Of a stretch of 64,000 bases of DNA, positions 1 through 9,823 are shown piece after piece. The notes under the pieces were generated by a model, which saw nothing but the letters and a program-made list of their open reading frames with translations, did not search any database and had not been told where the DNA came from. The position numbers and the translations under genes are program-made. Source of the DNA: Nymphaea colorata (lineage: Eukaryota > Streptophyta > Magnoliopsida > Nymphaeales > Nymphaeaceae); assembly GCF_008831285.2 (NCBI RefSeq), contig NC_045140.1:27918131-27982130 (forward strand), given 5' to 3'. Position 1 is the first letter of the stretch. Each line of letters starts with the position of its first letter.

Positions 1-184
1 TGTAGATTGAAACTTAGAGAGTGTAAATGTTATGGGCGCCTTTAGCAATTGTTTCTCGCTGACCAAGTTCTGGGACCTTACTTAGCTTTATAGTCAAAAC
101 ACTTGTACTGGCCTTCATAATGGTTTTCCCTGTGATGTTGGTGTAGTTAAATTAGTCAACTAACATGGTGAGCTCGAAGTGCAG

Positions 185-1693
185 ATGTGCAAGTTCTTTC
201 TACAGAAGCGATGTCGATTTGGTAGTACATGCCGATCATCCCATGGTATGTTCTTTTGTTGTAAGCATCTCAATCTTGGGTTAGTCATTTCCTTAGGAAG
301 AGGAGAAGTGTGGCAATGCAGGTTCATTGTTTTAGCGTAAACTGAAACACAAGGCCATCGGTCTTATTCTCAGGATAGTATTTGCTGCTAGTCCATCATC
401 CTTGTAAAATGCTTTTATTCTTTCCATTTTTGACATGGCAATGTCCTTTTTTTTCTTATTCCAACTTGGAATTACGGTTCAGTATTCCACTCATGCATTG
501 GTCGGTGATTGCTCAACATGTGGTGGTTTCATATTCCAGTCCTGTGTTGGTCAGCGATTGTTTAACATGTGGTTGTATCTGTGGGTTCTATGCTCTATAT
601 ATATATATGTATAATATCATATAAGCTCCTCAAGTGCTTCCGTTTTGCTCGGTTATTGTGATGCAACGTTGAACAGCAATACTGGCTTCTGGCTTGTGCA
701 GGTATTGATGTTCCACTCTCATCATTGAAGCCACACGTGCCAACAATTTGGGGTAAATCATTTGTTGGTTTAGGTGTTTTTGCCCTTTCTGAAAGCAGTG
801 TTGGCATATGGAGGGAAGCTGAGCTTGAATCCTGGGATGATGAACTCAAAATGGGCAATGTTGTTTTTAGGGATGACGGAAGTCACGCTAGGCTGGGGTG
901 TGAAGCTCTTTCCTTGAGAGAGTATGCTGAAGATAGTGAAGAGACAAGTTCTGAAGACTCTGAGTCTGGTGAAAGTGATGATGATTCTGAACCAAATTCT
1001 CAGGGCATTGGCTTCTTGCAAGCAAGCACCGCACAGCAAGGTATACAAACAGAAACTGTCATGTTTGCTGACTGGGAGATTCACACTCGTGGTATAGCTT
1101 CAAAGATGATGGCTAACATGGGTTACCGCGAAGGGATGGGTTTAGGTGCATCAGGACAGGGAATTGTTAATCCAGTTAGTGTAAAAGTTCTTCCACCAAA
1201 GCAATCCCTTGATTTCATACGTGAATCTTTAGAGAATGGTGCAAATGAAAGCAGAAAGGCCAAAGGCCGAAGTAGAGGAGGTAAACGAAAACGTGAAAAG
1301 AAGTATGCAGAAGCTACACGAGCCCTAAAAGATGCAGAAGAGCGAGGTCCAGATGTCTTTGATTTCATTAACAACCAACTTGCGAATCAAAATGGAGTTC
1401 AAAGGGATTCAAGTAACCAAACAGGGAAAAGCAGCACACAAGTGAAACGGGAGAGGAAAGAAGACAGACAGTCACTGGTTGCATATGAAGAAGAAGTGAA
1501 GGACCTGCGCCTACGGATAGAGAAACTGGAAGAAATGGTGAACCGAAATCGGAAAGATAAGGCTGTCTGTGAAGCAGTTTCACGAAAGTTGGACGAGACT
1601 CGCAAGGCGTTAGCAGAGGCAGAGGCTATTCATGCATCTGCTTCTCATGCAGTGGTCAGCAAGGAAAAAGAAAAACGATGGTTGAAGTTCTGA
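185..1693 (+). CDS. CCCH zinc-finger and G-patch protein (ZGPAT / Arabidopsis C3H22 type), 3' part
   Basis: Two exons are visible, 185-245 and 702-1693; the 5' part lies outside the window. The first encodes a CCCH finger with spacing C-x7-C-x5-C-x3-H ([10 protein letters not shown], then CRFGSTC and RSSH). Its donor (G|GTATGT at 246) joins in phase 1 to the acceptor TGTGCAG at 701, giving [15 protein letters not shown]. Downstream come an acidic stretch ([19 protein letters not shown]), then a G-patch ([19 protein letters not shown]), then a basic segment ([10 protein letters not shown]), and a C-terminal coiled coil of about 90 residues rich in E, K and R. About 350 residues are in view. 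Finger, then acidic region, then G-patch, then coiled coil is the order in ZGPAT-like proteins, which bind nucleic acid in the nucleus; Arabidopsis C3H22 (At2g24830) has it. The exact upstream acceptor (184) is inferred because an in-frame stop lies at 161-163. Family assignment is firm, ortholog identity less so. Confidence 0.88.
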
Positions 1694-2704
1694 TCAACGC
1701 TAGAAACGAATGAAACTTATTTTGAGGTCATGGTAGAATGGTGGCCCTCTTTTATCAGATAATTCGGCTCTTGGTCATGCCTGATAAAAGACGTCTTGGT
1801 GACAGCGTGCCAAAATCACCTAAGAATGCCATAAAAATTCGTGCGGGCGTCAAGGACTATGGTTTCATGTTTTAAGCAGCTGATACGGTAGGTTTTCTAC
1901 CTGAACTACACATTTTAATTTGGAAGAACTGCTTCTAGTTCGGAGACATCTGCCAGGTGCTGGAAGTTCTCACCCAATTTTCTCCATGGCGATGACTCAT
2001 AAACAGCATCATCTGCAAAGCAGATTTATTCGTGAAGTTGACCGTGTATATTAATATAATTTTTTGATAAAGCCCTACACTAGATCTCTGCAAGGTGTTA
2101 TAATATAGTTATATTGAGGTTTGATGTAAAAGAAAATCGGTTGCATCTTCAAGGTCTCTCTCTTCGGTTATCGAACAAAGAATTTGAGAACCTTGCAGAC
2201 ATCTGAAGATTGACCAGAACCTTGAAGGCCTCTGGAGATTGTCCTTGATGGCACCTATCGCATATTGGCGAAATCTGGTAGTGATATAATAGTTGGTGCA
2301 ACTTCATGTTACTGTTATTATTATTGGCTTTGCTGGAGGTAGGCCAATCCTTGCCAGATTATGCCAATAGAATGTACTGTCAATTCTTACCCTTCAACTG
2401 AAGGTCTTAAATGCAACCCGTTAGCCAGGTGAATCTCCACAACTAGCGATGGCCAACAATAATGAGGGTGATAAATTAGCCACTATTTTGATCCACGTAA
2501 GGAAAAAGTGCCAGCGAAATTCGCAGTGCATAATCGGTAGTATTTTTATCAAGAAACCATACAAAAATACAAAAAACAGTCCAATAGTATCCTCTATGAC
2601 ATATGAATAGACTAACCAATGGGATTTACAAACTGTAATATTTCAATGTCTAAAAAATGTGCCTTTATTGGCCTTGACACTTGACAAGAGAAAAGCGTCT
2701 GTCT
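1694..2704. other. Intergenic region between convergent genes
   Basis: This is the 3' flank shared by the G-patch gene (+) and the small membrane-protein gene (-). A possible 3'UTR stem-loop lies at 1749-1790, about 55 bases after the stop. The rest is AT-rich with no convincing coding exon, RNA gene or repeat seen. Confidence 0.5.
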
Positions 2705-3013
2705 TCAAATGAGCCTCAGTTTGCCTTTTCTAATAGAAGATTTCGCATGTGCCAAATGACAGGATGCCCTCTCAACACCATTCATGCCGGAACAAGTTTC
2801 TGAGCCCCCTAAAGTTACTGCAAAGTAAAGATAGATGGTGCACAAAAAGGCCAGAAGCACAAGCATTGTCAAAAGAAACCGATGTCGACGAAGCAGAGTT
2901 GTGCAACCCTCAAAATCACCACGAGACTGGGTCTGCTTTTTTAATGCGTTGGAAAAAACAGACACTGGATTCTGAGATCTCCTGTGTGGTGACAGCAATG
3001 CATCCATACCCAT
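2705..3013 (-). CDS. Small single-pass membrane protein, unknown function
   Basis: An uninterrupted reading frame of 102 residues (100 if the second Met at 3007 is used). It has a basic, Ser-rich N-terminus (MDALLSPHRRSQNP), a charged stretch ending LLRRHR, one strong membrane segment at about residues 46-68 (FLLTMLVLLAFLCTIYLYFAV), a short loop with two cysteines and a basic C-terminus (SSIRKGKLRLI). The Arg-rich side suggests N-terminus in the cytosol. A strong acceptor (pyrimidines then TTAAACAG) ends at 3048, just upstream of the ATG, and a perfect donor (CCGAG|GTACGTATG on the minus strand) lies at 4970, so a 1.9-kb intron appears to sit in the 5'UTR. I believe similar small proteins occur across plants but cannot name a family. 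Coding status rests on the membrane segment, length and flanking splice sites. Confidence 0.6.
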   Translation of the reverse strand: MGMDALLSPHRRSQNPVSVFSNALKKQTQSRGDFEGCTTLLRRHRFLLTMLVLLAFLCTIYLYFAVTLGGSETCSGMNGVERASCHLAHAKSSIRKGKLRLI

Positions 3014-3047
3014 TGTTAAACTGGTCTTAAGTTCGTACCCAATGATC

Positions 3048-4970
3048 CTGTTTAACAAGTATGAAAAAAAATTAAATCTCAAATGGAAGCGAAGGGAAGG
3101 CATACATGCTTATCCAGTGAATTGTTACATTTCATGCTGATGCTGCCAATTGAGCTTATTAGTGAAGCGAAGAAACGGGTGAAATTTGGTTTTACAGGAT
3201 AATTTCAGTACAGCAAGAAAATTCATGCTTCAAAGTCATGAGGTACAGCTGCCTAATGAGGCTGCTAAACCTTAAAACTAGCAACAGCTTTTCATACAAC
3301 AAGAAGCAGGTAATTTCTTAGTAACACAATACAACCAATGTCCAGGAGTTTCACTTGCCGGAGAACATGGTAAATACAACAATAACATCTTTCATCGGAT
3401 ATACAGCAATAAAATCTAATAACAGGAAAAGGGGACCAGGTGACCTAAAGAAGGCATGATGTAAGGAAGCTTCCAAGGGCTCTGTATGCCTTGCTAGGTG
3501 GGTTGCCTTGATGCTTCTAAGTTTAGAGGACTACAGTTCCATATTAGGAGTCTGCCTTTCACATCCTTTTCCATAACACCAAGAGAGACTTGCCCAGTGG
3601 GCAATGAAAGGGCACTGGAGGTTCTGCTGGAGCACAACCATGGTAGACATGCATCTCTTGGAACAGCAGGTCCAAACACGTCCAAAAAATTCAGTAGTTT
3701 TGCTCGTAATCAAATGCTCTACAGAGACAACCATCAGAAGATATTTGAACGAAATACAGACAAAGCTAAACACTGCATCCAAGTAGGTAGTCGGTGCAGA
3801 ATCCGTTTCAATTCATGATGATAACATTTTAGCCAAACAAATGGCTCAGAAGAAATTGTCCCTTCCTTCGTAGAAAAATATTTTCCCTAAACTGTTGCAA
3901 GGTAGTTCTATTTCGAAGCCATATTTATGGTGAAATAACTTCCAAGCACGAAGAAATAGCTAATATAATTATAAAAAAAACGTTTCACAAGGTTTGAGAA
4001 AGGTTGATTGCTACAACTTGGACAACCTAACATAGTAATACGTGAACAGAGGGCATAAAATATGGACTACTAACTAAGCCAGTTCACGGGGCACCCTCAT
4101 CTAAACCAGATGCCTCTTAGGCACTTATCAGCTTATGACATCGCTGGGTCGGATGTTGGTGAGCTAATAGCACTTGCTAGTGACTTGGTTTCTAGTATCT
4201 TCCCTTTTTCCTTGTGACCTTCAAGCTGGATCATATCCATGAAGTTGGAAAAACACAAAAAAATGATTGACAAATTGGTCAATTTATGAAGATCGGAGAC
4301 CACTGGTTCCATTTTCTTTCTATCTGAGAAGCCTTCTAGTCTCAAATTTGAAAAGTTGGCGAATGAATGCACTGTTGGACCATCTTGAATAGTTCAAGCC
4401 ACATATAGGAAACCCAGAGTATGGTTCAAGAGGATGCAAAAGAGCAGATGATGGTCTAGAATATCATGTAACAGATTCACAAACATGGTTGCTATTTTCC
4501 AAACACCATGACAAGAAAACAATATTCTTAACCACGACAAAATTCTCAGTGGAACAAGATTAATCTTAATCTCTCAGGAGCTTATATCTATGAAGATGGT
4601 ATGATAGTAATACCCATATTATCAGCAATATATGAAGCGGAAAGATCAAAGAAACTCAAATTCGATTCAATCTTTTCCTAGATAATCCACATCTTCAAAA
4701 ACCCTTCAAGCATAAAAGAGCCAGCATAGAAAAACTCAAAAAGTACGACGTCTAAGATTTTGGGCATCCTATGTATTCGATTGCAGTAGCTGCTAAATAG
4801 CAATAAGACACCTACTCCACAGATTCAGTTTCATGACAAAGACGCAACCTGTAGAGGTGGATCGTCGTCATTCCCGTGGATCGGCAACAGCCAAAATACA
4901 ATCCCCAACACCATCAAGAAGATTCCGAGAAACAAATAATGAACACTGGGAGTAATTCCGCCATACGTAC
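3048..4970 (-). other. Probable 5'UTR intron of the small membrane-protein gene
   Basis: Bounded on the minus strand by donor GTACGTATG (4970-4962) and acceptor TTAAACAG (3048). It holds no recognisable coding exon or transposon; short open frames around 3.5-3.8 kb and 4.1-4.4 kb show no domain or conserved motif. Confidence 0.5.
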
Positions 4971-5240
4971 CTCGGTTACGGGATCTTGAACGGACGATAA
5001 GAATCTCAGATCAGAACAAAAGCCCCATAAAGAACAGGCAGAGAAAAAAATATCAGCTCTCCTTCATCGTCACGACGAACACCTCATAAGAGTCCTGAGA
5101 CCTCCTGATCTTGATAGGGAGAGGAAAGGCGAGCAAATAAGGAAAGAGAAATAGAGCCACCTCTCGCCCCTCCCCTCTCACGCGTTTTCAGCCTTTCACT
5201 GTTCCCGCTTCTGCCCCCGCCCTCCCCCCTAAATATATGG
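4971..5240 (-). promoter_or_regulatory. 5'UTR exon and core promoter of the small membrane-protein gene
   Basis: On the minus strand a TATA-like motif (CATATATTTAG, about 5231-5241) is followed by a CT- and CG-rich stretch typical of a plant leader, then by short upstream ATGs that stop quickly (ATGAGGTGTTCGTCGTGA). The leader ends at donor position 4970. The transcription start is not determined. Confidence 0.4.
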
Positions 5241-5299
5241 AGTCCAGTAGATTCCCATTGGCTGACCGCACTCCAAAGCCAGCCAGCCCTCATTTTCTT

Positions 5300-7386
5300 G
5301 TGAATCGCTTTTCGGGTCGGTTTTTAAAAAAGGAAAAAGTTTTTTAGTTTTCTTTTAAGTTATGACAGACCATAATTAAAAAAAAAAGTTTTCTTCGGAA
5401 TTTTTTAATAAGAAAACTATGGTCTTCATAAAAACTGTGAACTTTCCGTCTTGTAAAGCAAAACAAAAAATAGTATCTAAAAAATATTGACAGAAACATT
5501 ATCTAAAAGCGTAACAATCGAAAGTAATATTCACAAAAATATTGTGGCCAGATTTTGCGGTTTTTCAGGTTAACAGAAAATCCTTTTCAGTCTTTTATTT
5601 GATAAATTTGAGTAGAAATATCAAATATAGCTCTTATTAACAAAATCTTGAAAGCTTTTTTTTTTTTTTTATACATTAGAAACGAAACCTGAGGCGGAAA
5701 AGAAAAATAATAAAAGCACTTTTACACATAATCTCTGATAAAGATATGCTTTTTTTTATTTTATTCTTATTTGGGTGTCAGTTTTGCACGTAGTTAGCCA
5801 TGGATTGACTCGTTCGATGTAGAAGTTGAGCCGAGCCCAATCGAGTCGAACTTAAACGAGTCAAGACCGAGCCAAGTTCAAGTAAGCTTGGCTCTTTCTT
5901 CATCCGGCCAACCAATGTTTATTTGGATTGAGCGATACCGTCAAGAAATTTAGGCAGGATTTTGGACTTAGTAACTCGGATTGACTTTGACTTGACTTGG
6001 TTATAGCATTAGTCAAATCTTATGAACTCGCCCACATGACTTTTTTAATACAACGGGATGAGTAGAAAAAAAAAAAAAAACAGGGAAGATATCTTCTTCG
6101 AAGGAAACATCAACTTGTGAACGAGGCCAAAAAACCAAACTAAATGTATCAAGTAGAACCGTAGAAGGTGAAATGAAGCTTCCAATATTTATGATATAGA
6201 CTTGGGATGCAAATGGATTCATTAGATCTTAGACATTTGAAAATTTAATCCGGTGGAACTTGGTAAGGTAAAAATCCAAATTCTCCATCCTATATTATTC
6301 TCTCCCATATTATTCTCACTGTTCACCAATTATAGGGATGGATACTTACATTATCAAACAAGGTGTCCTATAGCGCGACCTGTTTGTGTCTAGTAGGTGG
6401 TTAGTTTCTGGTTCAAATGATATGTGTGCTCTCCTATCGTAGGCAGAAGAAAACAATGCATGAATTAAAATACAGTGCGGCCTTTTAACACCTGACACCC
6501 ACGCAACTTTAGACTTGGGTGGGGGACAGAAGAGGACCTTATAGCCACTTGTTTTGAGTGAGATTCAACGTTCAAAAAAGTATTGGAGATGCACCAATCG
6601 CATTAAATGTTTTTGGTGCTTTTTAATTTTTCTATTCCCTTAGTTGGTTACCTCACAGTTGCTTAACCACAGGTTGAAGGGTGACCACAGGTTGAAGGGT
6701 GCATGCACGCACACACATACAGACGTTGGTATTAGATGTCAAATCGATAGTTGAAAACCAAGAAGGAAAAAGTATGAATTAATACTAGATAATGGAATGC
6801 CATCACTTTTTTCTTCTTGTTTTTGCTCATAACTCTCTATTTAAAAAAGATCAAGAGGTGAGATTTTTTTTTTTTATCTATGCAGCATCTAAGTATTTTC
6901 AATAAGAGATTACTTGGAGGTAGGGTTGCCACCTTTATTGCCAAGAAATGATATGTACAGAAGCAAGAAATCAAAAAATAAAGGGGGATGATAAGCATTG
7001 ACCACTAGGGAAGACCATCGACAAAACTATTCATTGACATTGGCGAAAAGAGACAAACCAAGGACCCAATTCCTTGAAGGAGCACTAAGAACATACTACA
7101 ATAACGCCAAAGCCAAAAACTGAATGCTTGGAAGTGACAGCACCTTCAGCCTCCCTTCATCATCCCTTCTATCACTTTGTCCATATATTTTGAGGGTCTT
7201 TCATAGGGGCGCAGAGACCAAATTATAGTTTCAAAATTTTAATAAGGGCCAAAATAGTAATTTTTAAAATTTATATATATATTAAACTAAAATTTTTTAG
7301 ATTTACATATAATTTTTTGAAGTTTTTAAAATATGAGGAGGAGAGGGAGCCAAAGGCCCCTACAGGCCACCTTTCCAGCTTCAATG
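5300..7386. other. Intergenic, AT-rich; degenerate repeat remnants
   Basis: Homopolymer A and T runs and short AT-rich blocks. Around 5800-5900 there are repeated GAGTCGA/GAGCCGA words like those in the hAT element at 45.4-46.7 kb, probably a degenerate relative. No coding sequence is supported. Confidence 0.4.
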
Positions 7387-7571
7387 CAGGGGCGGAGCTA
7401 GGATTTTTTTCTAAGGTCGGGCCAAGACGAGCCAAGGTCAGGCCAAGAAGAGTGATGAGGAGCGATCGGTTAGGGCAAACTAAAAAAAATTGATTTTTTC
7501 AATGTAAAAAAAAAAAAATTCCTGGGCTCACCCGAGCCATGGCCCTGGCGGCCCCCCTCCCTCCACCCCTG
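7387..7571. mobile_element. Short hAT-type MITE (185 bp)
   Basis: The left end reads CAGGGGCGGAGCTAGG and the right end, reverse-complemented, CAGGGGTGGAGGGAGG, giving imperfect terminal inverted repeats. It is flanked by an 8-bp target duplication differing at one base, CTTCAATG (7379-7386) and CTTCAATC (7572-7579). An 8-bp duplication and CAGGGGCGGAG-type ends are typical of plant hAT elements. It has no coding capacity. Confidence 0.72.
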
Positions 7572-8780
7572 CTTCAATCGACAGATGATCAGCCACCAAA
7601 ATCTTGTGATGGGATAGTTTGTGAGCAGTTCATGGAAGAGGAATCAGTTTGAGACCATCCAAAAAACCTTGCAGTCTTCTCTTCCATTTATAGTTTGAAG
7701 TCATTACATGTATTGGCTCATTATGCACCCCCCATATTTTAATACAAGGTATCATTTAATAGCTGCAGCTCAACTGCGAACCTCGTTATATGTGTTATAC
7801 GGGTGCACAAATTTATTGTTAATGAGTAAAATATTTTAGTTTACACAGATTTTTTTAAAAAAACAAAATAAAAATAAAAAAAATTATAAAAAACCTTTTT
7901 TAACAAATTACCAAAATGTTCTTCCCTACTTTAGGCCTCTTTAGCTTCTGAACGGAAGATCTTCTTGTCCTCACAGCACCAAGTTGTAGCCACCATGGAT
8001 TTATTGTGGGTTAGTTGCAGCATGTTCTTGTTCTTATGACCACTAAGAGTGCAAGAAACCCGTTGCCCACCATACTTCAATCGACTTTCACTCCTTCCTC
8101 TTCCATGCAATTGATTCAACCACCATCTGGCTTATTTTTCATATGCGTTTGGCAATATCTTTCATATATCATCTAAGTATTTATATATAACTTACCACAC
8201 ACACACATATATATATTACAAAAAGTCTTTGCTCATGCAAATGGTAAGCTGATATGATATACCAGCGCATCTCAGCCCTTCGATTGGTGGTCTTTTTAAG
8301 TTATATGAGGCAGCTTCATAAAACCCTGGTCGCAGGTTTAATGTTAACTGAAAATTTGTTAATTATATATTTAGTGTTCCATAGAAAATTTCACATTGCC
8401 TTACCTTAGACAAGGAAAAGAAAAAAAATTAGGATTGACCTGACTGTGAGGACTCACAACATTTTACTAAAGTTGCACAAAGGATCAAATCAAAATTGTG
8501 AAAGGAACGAAGAGATGAACTTCAATAGCCATTAAATTAAAAGAGAATAGATCTAAATGGCGTCTCATTCTCTCCCAGTCTCTTTAGGAGTAAAGTGCGT
8601 TTCTTAGAGCGCAACCGAAGGGCAGTGGCCCAAACCAGTGGAGATGGGGTTGGTTTCTTGCCTATGCAGCTGTTCAGCGGGACAGCAGAGTGAAAAAGGG
8701 GCTGCGCTATAATTTTGGAAAAATGGCGGCAGATGACCAACGACCTCTGCCAGCCAGATGGTGGGATTTCCTATCTCTTC

Positions 8781-8871
<91 letters not shown>

Positions 8872-9780
8872 TAAACTTACTTCTCAACTACTTTTTCTTT
8901 TCACAATCATTCTATCTATGTCACCAAGGTACGGGGTGATGGTGCTGGTGTTGGCACATCTCAAAAAATTTAGGTGCAACAATGCGGTGAGTGTATTTAT
9001 TATTGTTATTATTATTTTATAATATATATATATATATAATATGACAAAAAGTTGTCTATAAATCACAAAATTATTAAATAACAAAATCAAAATTACAATT
9101 TGCTAACGATGGGTTAATTTTGGTTTTGGGTAGGTCGAATGGATTGAGGTCCAGACCTAGACCTGAACTCCATCACTCGAAAAGAAAGCCCGATGCAGGT
9201 TCCCCTTCTCCTCCTCATCTTCCTCTCTGTCTCTCTCTTTGTTGCCCTCTCATTTATAAGGTGAACAAAGGACGCAGAGAAGAAGAAGGTGGAGGAAGGA
9301 GCAGCAGTGGCGATGGCGGTGCAGTGCAGCGGTGATTAGGGTAACTAGGTTTATTCCCCTTCCTTCTCACCCTATCTCGCTCTAACCCTTTTTGTCTGCA
9401 CTCTCTTCCTCCCGCCCTCTCTCTTTACCTTGGTGCGGTTTGAGTGCGAATATGAGTCGCACCCGCACTCACTTCGCATCGACGTGACTGCGGGTCCAAA
9501 ATAGGCGCCCTTTGGTTACATAGCATTCTGTCCACGTTATAGAGAAGAAACTGACTTGAAATTTCAATTTTAGACTATACGTACAAATATATAACATTGA
9601 GCTAAGTGAACACTAGTTATGGCAAAAGACAAGTATGATGGTTTGAGCTTTTGGTTTTGTTATGCGGCGATTTGTAATTTTTTTGCAAAATTTATCAATG
9701 GATTTATGGGCTTGGTTCTTAGTATCTACAAGAGAGGATCCAACCCGTTCTATATTCCTTTCCCGCGCCCGCCACCATGC
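7572..9780. other. Intergenic upstream of the PDE327-type gene
   Basis: AT-rich sequence containing a long TA microsatellite (8785-8868), a smaller AT tract near 9019-9038 and a purine-rich patch at 9265-9320. The short open frames here have no domain, start context or splice support. Confidence 0.45.
8785..8868. repeat. (TA)n microsatellite, 42 units
   Basis: Uninterrupted alternating TA for 84 bases, then GACTAAAC. It is self-complementary and able to form hairpins or cruciforms. Confidence 0.95.
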
Positions 9781-9788
9781 TATAAATA
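9781..9788 (+). promoter_or_regulatory. TATA box of the PDE327-type gene
   Basis: TATAAATA lies 43 bases before the first ATG of the long frame (9824), so transcription would start near 9810-9815 with a very short leader. It follows a CG-rich stretch (CCCGCGCCCGCC). Confidence 0.6.
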
Positions 9789-9823
9789 CCGACAAGCTCC
9801 ATACCTGCCTTAAAACCTTATCC

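Noticed and set aside
3494-3818. Overlapping frames on both strands in the 5'UTR intron of the small membrane-protein gene
   Set aside because: No domain, splice support or codon signal; probably chance.
6360-6460. Possible tRNA-derived SINE (GGTTCAAATGA as a B box)
   Set aside because: No convincing A box at the right spacing, no tail and no flanking duplication.
7206-7356. Second possible MITE with AGGGGC..GCCCCT ends
   Set aside because: The inverted end is only about six bases and flanks do not duplicate.
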